Assembly: GCF_009299505.1 (NCBI RefSeq)
Contig: NZ_WBSM01000013.1
Span: forward strand, 1 to 64,000
Direction of reading: 5' to 3'
DNA from: Bifidobacterium ramosum
GTDB lineage: Bacteria; Actinomycetota; Actinomycetes; Actinomycetales; Bifidobacteriaceae
DNA length: 64,000 nt
The notes beneath the pieces were generated by a model that saw nothing but the letters and a program-made list of their open reading frames with translations, was not told where the DNA came from and made no database searches. Below are positions 41,251 to 50,082 of the stretch, in pieces (within the stretch, counting starts at the first letter, position 1; every line of letters begins with the position of its first letter). A program made the translations under genes and the position numbers.

Positions 41251-41317
41251 TATGTCCGTCAGGGTTGACGGACATACAGCCGTTTTGCCCACCACAATCG
41301 GCTGTATGTCCGTTGGG
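41251..41317. repeat. PAL1 hairpin copy 24 with an extra half-arm
   Basis: A solo right arm (TATGTCCGTCA, 41251-41261) lies four bases before the left arm of copy 24 (TGACGGACATA, 41266-41276). Those two can pair with each other, or the left arm can pair with its normal partner at 41299-41314; both structures cannot form together. Confidence 0.8.
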
Positions 41318-41336
41318 GAGTGACGAATGACGTGCG

Positions 41337-42716
41337 CTACTTGCGCACCTGCGTGAGCTGGTACGCGGCGAGCAGGATCGCCAGCCAGATCACGCCGGCG
41401 ATCACGGCCACGCGGTAGCTCGGCGAGAAGCACATGAGCACCACGACGAGCGCGAGGAACGCGAGTACGACGTACGGCATCACGCGCGCGAACGGCAGCT
41501 TGAAATGGATCGCATCCAACGCTTCGGAACCGTGCAATCCCGCCAACTCAGCCGGACCGTCGCCCGCCGCGACCACGCGACGGAAATGCACTTCCGTGAT
41601 CATGATCATCGACCAGTTGATCACGCCGGCGATCGTCGCGATCGACATGAGATAGTTGAACGCGAACTCCGGCCACAGGAACACGACGACCACGGCGAGT
41701 GCGGTGATGATCGCGGAGGTGATCACGCCCGCGACCGGCACGCCGCGCGAGTTCAGGCGACCCAGATACGCCGGCGCGTTGCCCTGCTTGGCGAGCGAGT
41801 ACAGCATGCGCGAGTTCGCGTAGAGGCCGGAATTGTAGACGCTCATCACGGCGGTCAGGCACACGAAGTTGAGGATGCCGGCGGCCGCGTGCACGCCTAC
41901 CGAGTCGAAGATCTGCACGAACGGGCTGGACTTGCCGTCGATCGTGTTCCACGGCACCACGGCCATGATCACGCCGATCGCGCCGATGTAGAACACGAGG
42001 ATGCGCCAGATGATGCCGTTCGTCGCGCGCGGGATCGTGGTGCGCGGGCTTTCGGTCTCGCCTGCGGTGATGCCGATGAGTTCGGTGCCGCCGAAGCTGA
42101 ACATGACGACGCACAGGGCCATGAGCAGGCCGGTCCACTGGCCGTCGGCCGTGCGTTGCATGAGGCCGTGCGGGAAGAAGCCGCCGTCGATCGCGAACCA
42201 GTTCGCGAAGCTCGCCTTGATGCCCGAGTCGGTCGGCAGGCCGGCGACGAGCACGGCGAGGCCGCCGAGGATCATCGCGACGACGGCCACGATCTTGATG
42301 ATCGCGAACCAGAACTCGAATTCGCCGAACTTGCTTACGCCGAGCAGGTTCGCGGCGGCGATCACGACGAGGAACACGGCCGCGGACACCCATTGCGGGA
42401 TGTTCGGGAACCAGTAGTTGACGAAACTGCCGACGACCGACAGCTCGACCATCGAGACGAGGATGTAGTTGAACCAGTAGTTCCAGCCGGAGACGAAGCC
42501 CGCGCGCTTCGACCAGTAGCGGCTCGCGTAGTAGCTGAACGCGCCGGCCTTCGGATCCTCGACCGACATCTCGGACAGCGCGCGCACGATCATGAAGATC
42601 GCGAGGCCGCCGACAAGATAGGCGAGCAGGATGCTCGGGCCGGCGAGGCTGATCGATTCGCTCGAGCCGTAGAACAGGCCGGTGCCGGGGCCGGTCGGTG
42701 CATGCTGCTCTGCCAT
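41337..42716 (-). CDS. amino-acid permease (APC superfamily) with shortened N terminus
   Basis: 459-aa polytopic transporter of the amino-acid permease type, inner membrane, about 11 helices. SGWNYWFNYILVSMVELS, GGTELIGITAGETESPRTTIPRATNGIIWRI and VYNSGLYANSRMLYSLA are typical. The first helix motif, normally preceded by about 20 residues ending in ALGGAIGTGLF, here begins MAEQHAPTGPGTGLFYGSS. Half of helix 1 and the cytoplasmic N tail are missing, and the upstream DNA has no matching frame. It may be non-functional or have been re-started after a 5' deletion. Confidence 0.85.
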   Translation of the reverse strand: MAEQHAPTGPGTGLFYGSSESISLAGPSILLAYLVGGLAIFMIVRALSEMSVEDPKAGAFSYYASRYWSKRAGFVSGWNYWFNYILVSMVELSVVGSFVNYWFPNIPQWVSAAVFLVVIAAANLLGVSKFGEFEFWFAIIKIVAVVAMILGGLAVLVAGLPTDSGIKASFANWFAIDGGFFPHGLMQRTADGQWTGLLMALCVVMFSFGGTELIGITAGETESPRTTIPRATNGIIWRILVFYIGAIGVIMAVVPWNTIDGKSSPFVQIFDSVGVHAAAGILNFVCLTAVMSVYNSGLYANSRMLYSLAKQGNAPAYLGRLNSRGVPVAGVITSAIITALAVVVVFLWPEFAFNYLMSIATIAGVINWSMIMITEVHFRRVVAAGDGPAELAGLHGSEALDAIHFKLPFARVMPYVVLAFLALVVVLMCFSPSYRVAVIAGVIWLAILLAAYQLTQVRK

Positions 42717-43168
42717 GCCTGATGCTTCTTTCTCTCGTGGTCCGTATGCGCAGTTCGTATACGTGGTCCGTATGCGTGGTGTGCATGTGCAACGATGGCG
42801 TGCCGTGCTGCTGGCGTGGCGTCGCGTATCGTCGGCAATGCAACCGTATGCAATGGCCGCTATTGTAGGCCGTTCGCCGTATCCGCCGTGTATCGTGTCC
42901 GATTTTTGCGGGGAGTGGGCGGGGGCGGATGCGGTGGGACGTGGTTGGCGACGAGGCGCGATGTGGCCGGGTGCGGTAGGCGGCGGGATGCAGTGCGGCA
43001 CAGTGCGGTGCGGTAAGCGACGGGATGCAGTGCGGCGCAGTGCGGTAGGCGAGGCGCGGTAGGCGGTGAGTTGGTGCGATGAACGGCACGTTGGCCCCAG
43101 ATAGATGACTCGTGGCATGCTGACGGGCTGGCTCGCGACTCGCAGTACGCTCTTCTCCGCTCTTTCCT
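42717..43168. other. gap with degenerate short repeats, no gene
   Basis: Between the permease and LacI genes. It contains GTGGTCCGTATGCG twice (around 42738 and 42762) and, at 42960-43060, several GATGCAGTGCGGC / AGTGCGGTAGGCG units in tandem. Reading frames here are low-complexity and not credible proteins. Probably decayed repeat DNA, perhaps where the permease 5' end was lost. Confidence 0.5.
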
Positions 43169-43224
43169 CCTCAACGGACATACAGCCGATTACCCGGCCG
43201 AAATCGGCTGTATGTCCGTTGTGA
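43169..43224. repeat. PAL1 hairpin copy 25
   Basis: CAACGGACATACAGCCGATT pairs with AATCGGCTGTATGTCCGTTG across loop ACCCGGCCGA-like. Lies between divergent genes. Confidence 0.88.
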
Positions 43225-43295
43225 GGAAGAGGAACCGGCGCCGTGGATTGCGCAGAAGCGCTCCGAATCCACATCGGCTGAGCGCGTCGCCGACT

Positions 43296-43316
43296 TTGGC
43301 ATAATGTTGGCATAAT
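43296..43316 (+). promoter_or_regulatory. direct repeat TTGGCATAAT upstream of the second LacI gene
   Basis: TTGGCATAAT occurs at 43296-43305 and 43307-43316. CATAAT at 43311 could be a -10 box about 110 bases before the start. A run of eight Gs follows at 43382-43389. Confidence 0.4.
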
Positions 43317-43423
43317 AAGTTGATGTCGGAAAGAAAATGCCTGCGCGCCTGCGGAACGCAACTGTCGATCGCGAATGTTCCGGGGGGGGTGCGTCGCAGC
43401 CTGATGAAACGAGGTGGTGAACG

Positions 43424-44473
43424 GTGGTCGGCATGCGCGATGTTGCCAAGAAGGCCGGGGTTTCGCTGAGCACGGTATCGCTGGTGATCAACAACGGCGA
43501 GCATGTTTCGGACGACGTGCGCTCGCGTGTGGAATGGGCGATGGACGCCCTGCATTACGTGCCGAACGAGCTGGCGCGCAACCTGTCAAAAAACCGCACC
43601 AACACGGTGGGTGTCATTCTGCCGACGCTGCGTCACCCGTTCTTCGCGACATTGTTCGCCTCGCTGCAGACCGCATTGGAGGAGCGCGGCATGCTGGCGT
43701 TGCCATGCTCGACCAGTGATATGAAGCGCGGCGAGGAGGAGTACGTCGACATGCTGCGCCGGCGCATGATGGACGGCATCATCATGGGCGCGCACACCTC
43801 GCATTCCGCGGATTACTGGACGAGTATCGGTCATCCGGTCGTGGCGTTCGACAGGTATCTCGGCATGGGCGTGCCGACGGTCGGTTCCGATCATGAGCAG
43901 GGGAGCCGGCTGGTGTGCGATCTGCTGATTCGAACCGGGGCGAGGCATGTCGTCAATCTGGGCGGGCCGCGATCGCAGTTTCATGATCTGGCTGATCTGC
44001 TGGCATCCGGTGCCGACGCGGAGTATCTGAGTACGTCGTATCATTCGCTGTCCTCATATCTGGTCTTTCGGTCGATGCTGCCGCAGGCGGGCGTTCGTTG
44101 GAGCTTCATGGAATCCGGCGAGGTCGATGATTTCGATTCCTACGCCCGTGCCGCGCATGACGTGTTCGATCGTTACCCGGATGCGGATGCGATCGTGTGC
44201 GCCGATATCACGGCCGCGTTGTGCGTCGAGGAGGCTCGTTCCCGCGGGTTGCGCGTGCCGGAGGATGTGCAGATCGTGGCGTACGACGGTACGTATGTGA
44301 CGCGGCTGTCCGGCGGCGGTCTGACCAGCATATGTCAGGATTTTGATGCGATCGCGCGACTCTTGACCCGTAGGCTGATGCAGTTGGTCGAAGGGCCGAG
44401 TGCGGGGGAAGTCGATGACGCCGGTGCGGATCGTGTACCGATGACGTTGCGGATTGGCTCGACGACGCGTTGA
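43424..44473 (+). CDS. LacI-family regulator of the second importer cluster
   Basis: 349 aa beginning at a GTG (43424), or less likely the ATG at 43433; GAGGTGG lies upstream. The HTH reads MRDVAKKAGVSLSTVSLVINNGEHVS, with the hinge LARNLSKNRTNTVGV. The effector-binding domain follows (DGIIMGAHTS, VVAFDRYLG, DADAIVCADITAALCV). It is upstream of and co-oriented with the solute-binding/permease/GH1/GH43 genes. The operator series at 44794-44905 is the probable target, different from that of the 27.5 kb regulator. Confidence 0.9.
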   Translation: MVGMRDVAKKAGVSLSTVSLVINNGEHVSDDVRSRVEWAMDALHYVPNELARNLSKNRTNTVGVILPTLRHPFFATLFASLQTALEERGMLALPCSTSDMKRGEEEYVDMLRRRMMDGIIMGAHTSHSADYWTSIGHPVVAFDRYLGMGVPTVGSDHEQGSRLVCDLLIRTGARHVVNLGGPRSQFHDLADLLASGADAEYLSTSYHSLSSYLVFRSMLPQAGVRWSFMESGEVDDFDSYARAAHDVFDRYPDADAIVCADITAALCVEEARSRGLRVPEDVQIVAYDGTYVTRLSGGGLTSICQDFDAIARLLTRRLMQLVEGPSAGEVDDAGADRVPMTLRIGSTTR

Positions 44474-44664
44474 CGTTCCGCGCTCCGGTGATGTCGTTGC
44501 GTGTTCCGTGGCGTGGCTGTGCGGTCGTTCGGCTGTGTGCCTGGCGGTGGCTGGGATGTTTGTCGGCTGGGGGCGCCGGACGTGTCTGACCGTGCGTCCG
44601 GCGGCGTTGATGCTCCCTGACCGTTTCGCGGATCGGTCGGATGCGTGGGTTGCACTGGCCGTGT

Positions 44665-44724
44665 CCTGAGTGGCGGTTTTCTCTCGCTGGGGCATGCCCC
44701 AGCGAGAGAAAACCGCCACTCAGG
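44665..44724. repeat. perfect 60-bp palindrome (PAL3-related)
   Basis: Two 30-base arms meet with no loop at GGCA|TGCC. The outer part GAGTGGCGGTTTTC relates it to the PAL3 hairpins at 14086 and 18314. Lies 190 bases after the LacI stop; no T-tract. Confidence 0.93.
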
Positions 44725-44793
44725 GGTTTGTGAGTCGTGCGGATGCGACGGACGCGGTTTTTGCCGGATGCCGTCGCGCTGATAGGGCGAAAA

Positions 44794-44872
44794 TGTCGAA
44801 CCGGTTTGGACATTGAGGTCCTTGCGACACGCCGTCGAACTGGTTTGAATTCAATGGTTGCAAGCGTTTGCA
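44794..44872. promoter_or_regulatory. upstream operators of the second importer cluster
   Basis: TGTCGAACCGGTTTGGACA (44794-44812), GTCGAACTGGTTTGAA (44834-44849) and a differently built TGCAAGCGTTTGCA (44859-44872). The first two share the GAACYGGTTTG core with the promoter operator; the third is CRE/LacI-like. Confidence 0.65.
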
Positions 44873-44884
44873 GACTTTGCCGAT

Positions 44885-44913
44885 TTGAATTCGAACCGGT
44901 TCGAATCTATAGT
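44885..44913 (+). promoter_or_regulatory. promoter with operator in the spacer
   Basis: TTGAAT (44885-44890), 17 bases, TATAGT (44908-44913). The palindrome ATTCGAACCGGTTCGAAT (44889-44906, 18 bp) exactly occupies the spacer, so repressor and polymerase would exclude each other. Confidence 0.8.
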
Positions 44914-45015
44914 GTAAGTACTTTCCGAAACGGATACCGGAGAGGGCGCAACACCTGCGCAGCAACACAAGCTGGGCACATGGCAGTGCCGGGTGATAAG
45001 AAAGGAACAAGGGAA

Positions 45016-46308
45016 ATGAAGGCGAAGAAGATCATGGCCCTGACCGCTTCGATGGCGATCCTCATGGGCGTCGCGGCCTGCGGCAGCAACTCGAATTCCT
45101 CGTCCACCACCAAGGACGGCAAGGTCGTCATCAAGATCCAGAGCTTCTCCGGTGGCCTGAATTTCGATGAGAAGGGCGCCAACCTGTACGCCGAATACGA
45201 GAAGGCGCACCCGAACGTCAAGATCGAAGAGACCGCGGTCGCCTCGTCCGACGACGCCCGTTCCGCGTTCAACACCGCCATCTCCTCCGGCACCAACGCC
45301 TACGACATCTACTCCGCCGATGCTGCATGGATGCCGTCGATCACCGCCATGCCCGACAAGTTCGTCGATCTGACCTCCTACACCAAGGACAACGACTGGC
45401 TGAGCTGGAAGGAAGCCGACGCCAAGTCCGCTGACGGCAAGCTCGTCGGTGCCGGCATCGACATCGGTCCGACCGCCGTGTGCTACCGCTCCGACCTGTT
45501 CGCCAAGGCCGGCCTGCCGACCGACCGCGACGAAGTCGCCAAGCTGCTCGGTGGCGACAACGCCGACTGGGACACCTATTTCAAGGTCGGCGAGCAGTAC
45601 CACGAGAAGACCGGTCTGCCGTGGTACGACTCGATGGCCGCCGTCTGGGGCGTGATGAAGACCCAGGTCGAGGAAGTCTACGAGAAGAAGGACGGCACGA
45701 TCGTCGCCACCGACGACACAGTCAAGAAGCTGTACGATCAGCTGACCGCCACCACCGACATGTCCTCCCACCTGACCAACTGGACCGACGACTGGAACGC
45801 CGCGTTCAAGACCGATGACGGCTTCGCTACCACGCTGTGCCCGTCCTGGCTGGGCAACACCATCAAGGGCAACACCGGTGAGGACTTCAAGGGCTGGGAT
45901 GTCGCCGACGTCGCCCCGGGCGGCGGCGCCAATCAGGGCGGTTCCTTCCTGGTCGTTCCGGAAAGCTCCCCGAACAAGGACGAGGCCGCCAAGCTCGCCG
46001 CGTGGCTGACCGCCCCCGAGCAGCAGGTCAAGGCGTTCAAGGCCACCGGCAGCTTCCCGAGCTCCAAGACCGCCGCCGAGGATCCGGAAATCGTCGACGT
46101 GACCGACTCCTACTTCAACAACGCGCCGATCGGCAAGATCTTCTCCGATCGTGCCAACGCCATCAAGGTCGCCCCGTACCGCGGCACCCGCTACTACGAT
46201 CTCGACACCAAGTTCACCGACGCGCTCAGCCGAGTCGACGTGACCCGCGAGCAGACCGCTGACCAGGCGTGGAAGCAGTACGTCGAAGACGTGAAGTCCC
46301 TGTCGTAA
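45016..46308 (+). CDS. sugar ABC transporter solute-binding lipoprotein, second cluster
   Basis: 430-aa lipoprotein: signal peptide MKAKKIMALTASMAILMG with lipobox VAAC, then a Ser/Asn linker and an SBP family 1 fold (ISSGTNAYDIYSADAAWMP, AGIDIGPTAVCYRSDLFAKAGLP). The start at 45016 follows AAAGGAACAAGGG; the long upstream ORF is rejected. First gene of an importer operon with GH1 and GH43, so the ligand is probably a beta-xylo- or beta-gluco-oligosaccharide (inference). A terminator follows, separating it from the permeases. Confidence 0.92.
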   Translation: MKAKKIMALTASMAILMGVAACGSNSNSSSTTKDGKVVIKIQSFSGGLNFDEKGANLYAEYEKAHPNVKIEETAVASSDDARSAFNTAISSGTNAYDIYSADAAWMPSITAMPDKFVDLTSYTKDNDWLSWKEADAKSADGKLVGAGIDIGPTAVCYRSDLFAKAGLPTDRDEVAKLLGGDNADWDTYFKVGEQYHEKTGLPWYDSMAAVWGVMKTQVEEVYEKKDGTIVATDDTVKKLYDQLTATTDMSSHLTNWTDDWNAAFKTDDGFATTLCPSWLGNTIKGNTGEDFKGWDVADVAPGGGANQGGSFLVVPESSPNKDEAAKLAAWLTAPEQQVKAFKATGSFPSSKTAAEDPEIVDVTDSYFNNAPIGKIFSDRANAIKVAPYRGTRYYDLDTKFTDALSRVDVTREQTADQAWKQYVEDVKSLS

Positions 46309-46334
46309 CCACCGCTCCTCATCCTCTCCCATAT

Positions 46335-46377
46335 AGGTGGGGTCAGTCCTGAAATCAACGCTGATCCCACCTTTTTT
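46335..46377 (+). terminator. intrinsic terminator / attenuator after the binding protein gene
   Basis: AGGTGGGGTCAG and CTGATCCCACCT (one G-U pair) form a 12-bp stem followed by six Ts. Placed inside the operon, it would give more binding protein than permease mRNA. Confidence 0.85.
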
Positions 46378-46463
46378 ATATCCAAAATCAGCGCAGCAGT
46401 CTCACTCTGCCCGTCCGATCCATCGCATCACCCATTGACCCGCAGCGTGATAGGAGGAAGCAC

Positions 46464-47603
46464 ATGTCGTCACGCAACACCAAGCAGCAGGGAACGCCCG
46501 GCCCCTCGCTGAGAACCAGACTCGGGCAGCTTGAGTGGAAAGCCTCTCCGTACCTGTACATCGCGCCGTTCTTCATCCTGTTCGCGCTTGTCGGCCTGTT
46601 CCCGCTGTTTTACACGGTGTGGATCGCCACCCGCCAGTACAACACGCTGACCGGCGACTCCGGCTGGGCCGTCTGCGGTCAGGTCTGCGGCGACAGCGGC
46701 ACCACCGCCTCCTGGCTGGGCAACTTCCAGTGGGTCCTGCATCAGGATTCGTTCTGGATCGCATTGCGCAACTCGTTCTCCATCTTCCTGCTCAGCTCCG
46801 TGCCGCAGATCATCATCGCGCTGTGGCTGGCCTGGATGCTCAACGCGAACCTCAAGGCGAAGACCTTCTGGCGCATGGGCGTGCTGCTGCCGTACATCAT
46901 CGCCCCGTCCGCGGCCGGCATCATCTTCTCGCAGATGTTCTCCGACAAGATGGGCGCGGTGAACGTCCTGCTGCAGGCCGTCGGACTTAGCCCGATCATG
47001 TGGCACGCCAGCACGATCTGGTCGCACATCGCCATCGCGACCATCGTCAACTTCCGCTGGATCGGCTACAACACGCTGATCATCCTCGCCGCCATGCAGG
47101 CCATCCCGGCCGACGTGATTGAAGCCGCCGTGGTCGACGGCGCCAAGCAGTGGCGCATCTTCCGCTCGATCATCCTGCCGATGCTGCGTCCGACGCTGAT
47201 CTTCGTCATCATCACCTCCACGATCGGCGGCCTGCAGATCTTCGACGAAGCCCAGATGTTCCACAACGGCACGTCCGGCTACGGTGGTCCGAACCATCAG
47301 TACCTCACGCTCTCCATGTACCTGTGGACGCTCGGCTTCAACAACGTGACCATCGGCCAGCCGAACATGGGCCGCGCGGCCGCCGTCGCTTGGCTGCTGT
47401 TCATCATCATCGTGCTCATCGCCATCCTCAACTTCTTCATCACCAACCGCATGGCATCGGGCGGCATGGCCAAGGTCAGCAAGGAAGTGGCCGCCGAGCG
47501 CGCGGCGCAGGCCGAACGCGACCGTCAGTTCGCCATCCGCTCCGGCGTCGAAGGCCGTCGCCGTCTGGCCGAACAGCAGACCGCGCAATCTTCTGCACAG
47601 TAG
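46464..47603 (+). CDS. sugar ABC transporter permease, second cluster, MalF type
   Basis: 379-aa membrane subunit. EAA loop IEAAVVDGAKQWRIFRSIILPML. Hydrophobic helices begin around YIAPFFILFALVGLFPLFYTV, and a periplasmic loop carries CGQVCGDSG. The charged Ala/Glu/Arg C-terminal tail of about 45 residues is cytoplasmic. AGGAGG lies before the ATG at 46464. Confidence 0.92.
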   Translation: MSSRNTKQQGTPGPSLRTRLGQLEWKASPYLYIAPFFILFALVGLFPLFYTVWIATRQYNTLTGDSGWAVCGQVCGDSGTTASWLGNFQWVLHQDSFWIALRNSFSIFLLSSVPQIIIALWLAWMLNANLKAKTFWRMGVLLPYIIAPSAAGIIFSQMFSDKMGAVNVLLQAVGLSPIMWHASTIWSHIAIATIVNFRWIGYNTLIILAAMQAIPADVIEAAVVDGAKQWRIFRSIILPMLRPTLIFVIITSTIGGLQIFDEAQMFHNGTSGYGGPNHQYLTLSMYLWTLGFNNVTIGQPNMGRAAAVAWLLFIIIVLIAILNFFITNRMASGGMAKVSKEVAAERAAQAERDRQFAIRSGVEGRRRLAEQQTAQSSAQ

Positions 47604-47626
47604 CAGGGTAGGAAGGAACATCGATC

Positions 47627-48565
47627 ATGGGTAAGCAAGACACCAAACGTGACGATCTCGGCGTGCAGACGCTGGAACAGGCGTACGGCAAGGGCGTCGC
47701 CCGTGCCGCGGCGCGCAAACGCAACCATCTCGGCGTGACCTCGGAAGGCCGCCGCGCCGGCGCCGGCACGTACACGGCGCTCGCCATCGTCATCCTCATT
47801 TTCATGCTGCCGCTGTACTATGCGGTTTCCATCGCGTCGCAGGACAGCACCGCGACGCAGTACGGCGTCGAAGCACTAAAGCCGGGCGGCGGACTGCTGC
47901 GCAACATGGCGGCGGCATTCCAGGCGATGGACTTCTGGAACGCGCTGGGCGGCACGCTCTTTGTGTCGCTGATCGTCTCCATCTCCACCGTGTTCTTCAG
48001 CACACTCGCCGGCTACTCGTTCGCCAAGCTGCGCTTCCGCGGCAAGAACGTGCTGCTCACCATCGTCGTCGGCACGATGACGATCCCGCAGCAGTTGAGC
48101 GTCGTGCCGTTGTACATCCTCGCCAACAAGGCCGGCCTGTTCGGCTCGCTGTGGGCGGTCATCATCCCCGCGCTCGTCAACGCGTTCGGCGTGTTTTGGA
48201 TGACGCAGTACCTGCAGGACGCCCTGCCCTACGAGCTCATCGAAGCGGCCCGCGTCGACGGCGCCTCGATGTTCCGCACGTTCCTGTCGGTCGGCGTCCC
48301 GGCCGCGCGTCCCGCCGCCGCCATGCTGTTCCTGTTCACGTTCATCGGCCAGTGGACGAACTATTTCTGGCCGATGCTGATCCTCGGGTCGAACAAGAAC
48401 GCCACGCTGACCCTCGCCGCCGCGACGCTCAAGGGCGCGCACTTCACCGACTACACGCTCGTGATGTCGGGCGTGGTATTGACCACCCTGCCGTTGCTGC
48501 TCCTGTTCTTCGTCGCGGGCAAGCAGCTGGTCTCCGGCATCATGGCCGGTGCAGTGAAGGGATGA
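47627..48565 (+). CDS. sugar ABC transporter permease, second cluster, MalG type
   Basis: 312-aa membrane subunit with EAA loop IEAARVDGASMFRTFLSVGVPAA. The N-terminal 45 residues are cytoplasmic and basic. The stop overlaps the ATGA at 48562 of the GH1 gene, so the two are translationally coupled. Confidence 0.92.
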   Translation: MGKQDTKRDDLGVQTLEQAYGKGVARAAARKRNHLGVTSEGRRAGAGTYTALAIVILIFMLPLYYAVSIASQDSTATQYGVEALKPGGGLLRNMAAAFQAMDFWNALGGTLFVSLIVSISTVFFSTLAGYSFAKLRFRGKNVLLTIVVGTMTIPQQLSVVPLYILANKAGLFGSLWAVIIPALVNAFGVFWMTQYLQDALPYELIEAARVDGASMFRTFLSVGVPAARPAAAMLFLFTFIGQWTNYFWPMLILGSNKNATLTLAAATLKGAHFTDYTLVMSGVVLTTLPLLLLFFVAGKQLVSGIMAGAVKG

Positions 48566-49956
48566 TCTCGATGACCAGACAGTTCTCTGACGATTTCCTC
48601 GTGGGTGCGGCGACCGCTGCCTACCAGATCGAAGGCGCGTGGAACGAGGACGGCAAATCACCGTCGATCTGGGATCGGTTCGTCAAACGACGCGGCGCGA
48701 TCGCGGACGGCACCGACGGACGCGTGGCCTGCGACCACTACCATCGCCTTGACGACGACATCCGCATCATGGCCGATCTCGGACTCGACGCATACCGATT
48801 CTCCACCGCATGGAGCCGCGTCATACCAAACGGCGTCGGCGACGTCAACGAAGCCGGCCTCGACTTCTACGATAGGCTGGTCGACGGTCTGCTCGCGCAC
48901 GACATCAAGCCCGTGCTGACGCTGTATCACTGGGACCTGCCGGCGGTCCTCGCCGACCGTGGAGGCTGGCTGAACCGTGACGTCGCGCAGTATTTCGCCG
49001 AATATGCGCATGTCATGGCAGAACGGCTCGGCGATCGCGTCAAATATTGGACGACGCTGAATGAGCCGTGGTGCGCCTCGTTCCTCGGATACGGCACCGG
49101 CGAACACGCGCCGGGCATTCAGGATCCGGGCGCGGCATTGCAGGCGGCACATCATCTGAGCCTTGCGCATGGTCTCGGTGTGCAGGCGCTGCGATCGGCG
49201 CTGCCGGACTCCGCGCAGATCTCCGTCGTGCTGAACTTGGCCACGCCGTACCCGTCGTCGGATGCGCCGGAAGACGCGGCCGCTGTGCATCGGCGCAAGG
49301 TTGTGGCGAACGACGTGTTCCTGTCACCGATGCTGGAAGGCGAATACCCGGACGAGCTGAAGGAACTGACTTCGGCGTACTCCGACTGGTCGTTCGTGCA
49401 CGAGGGCGATCTGGAGACGATCTGCCAGCCGATCGACGCGCTCGGCATTAACTATTATTCGTCGGTCGCCGTCGCCCAGCGGCCGGATGGGCGTGATGAC
49501 GCCGCGGACCGTGGCTGCGTGCCCGGTACCGGCGACACGATGGACGTGGACAAGCATCTGCCGGTGAGCGACATGGGATGGCCGGTCACCCCGCAGGGGC
49601 TGACCGATCTGCTGATCGAACTCGGACATCGGTTCCCGGGACTGCCATTGATGATCACGGAAAACGGCATGGCACTGCGCGACCAGGTCGTTGTCGAGAA
49701 CGGCGTGGAGCGTGTGCACGATCAGGAGCGCATCGACTACCTGAGCGTGCATCTGGAAGCCGTCGGCAAGGCCATGGACGCCGGTGTGCCGGTGCTCGGA
49801 TACTTCGTGTGGAGCCTGCTCGACAACTTCGAATGGGCGCTCGGCTGCTCGAAGCGTTTCGGACTGCTGTATACGGATTACACGACGCAACAGCGTATCT
49901 GGAAGGATTCTGCGTTCTGGTATCGCGATTTCGCGATGTCGCACATGGCGCAATAG
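48562..49956 (+). CDS. GH1 beta-glucosidase, second paralogue
   Basis: 464 aa, cytoplasmic retaining beta-glycosidase. Acid/base Glu168 in TLNEPWC, nucleophile Glu367 in MITENGMA, C-terminal WSLLDNFEWALGCSKRFG. The start is either the ATGA overlap at 48562 or the ATG nine bases on (48571); both give the same protein from MTRQFSDDF. In the same operon as the importer, so it probably hydrolyses the imported disaccharide. Similar in layout to the 12.7 kb GH1 but clearly a distinct paralogue. Confidence 0.92.
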   Translation: MISMTRQFSDDFLVGAATAAYQIEGAWNEDGKSPSIWDRFVKRRGAIADGTDGRVACDHYHRLDDDIRIMADLGLDAYRFSTAWSRVIPNGVGDVNEAGLDFYDRLVDGLLAHDIKPVLTLYHWDLPAVLADRGGWLNRDVAQYFAEYAHVMAERLGDRVKYWTTLNEPWCASFLGYGTGEHAPGIQDPGAALQAAHHLSLAHGLGVQALRSALPDSAQISVVLNLATPYPSSDAPEDAAAVHRRKVVANDVFLSPMLEGEYPDELKELTSAYSDWSFVHEGDLETICQPIDALGINYYSSVAVAQRPDGRDDAADRGCVPGTGDTMDVDKHLPVSDMGWPVTPQGLTDLLIELGHRFPGLPLMITENGMALRDQVVVENGVERVHDQERIDYLSVHLEAVGKAMDAGVPVLGYFVWSLLDNFEWALGCSKRFGLLYTDYTTQQRIWKDSAFWYRDFAMSHMAQ

Positions 49957-49982
49957 TGCAATAGCCGGGAACGGCGCGCATG

Positions 49983-50020
49983 GCGTCACGCACCCCGCAT
50001 CAGGCGGCGGTGCGTGACGC
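49983..50020 (+). terminator. stem between GH1 and GH43 genes
   Basis: GCGTCACGCACC and GGTGCGTGACGC, a perfect 12-bp stem with a 14-base loop, followed by TCTCTATATT. Weak T-tract, so a partial terminator or processing site. Confidence 0.5.
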
Positions 50021-50082
50021 TCTCTATATTCATCTCGATATCTCGTTCATCGTGACATTTTATTATCGCCCAAAGGAGTGTC

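Noticed and set aside
41505-42722. Asp/His/Glu-rich plus-strand frame opposite the permease
   Set aside because: Composition is what the complement of a membrane-protein gene yields; no start signal or domain.
42740-43361. N-terminal 200-codon extension of the permease frame
   Set aside because: The extension is a low-complexity Pro/His/Arg frame over degenerate repeats and passes through a PAL1 hairpin; the ATG at 42716 is the first credible start.
44859-44872. TGCAAGCGTTTGCA as a separate CcpA-type CRE site
   Set aside because: Similar to LacI-family sites in general, but with a single copy in the window it cannot be assigned to a specific regulator; kept only as part of the operator array.
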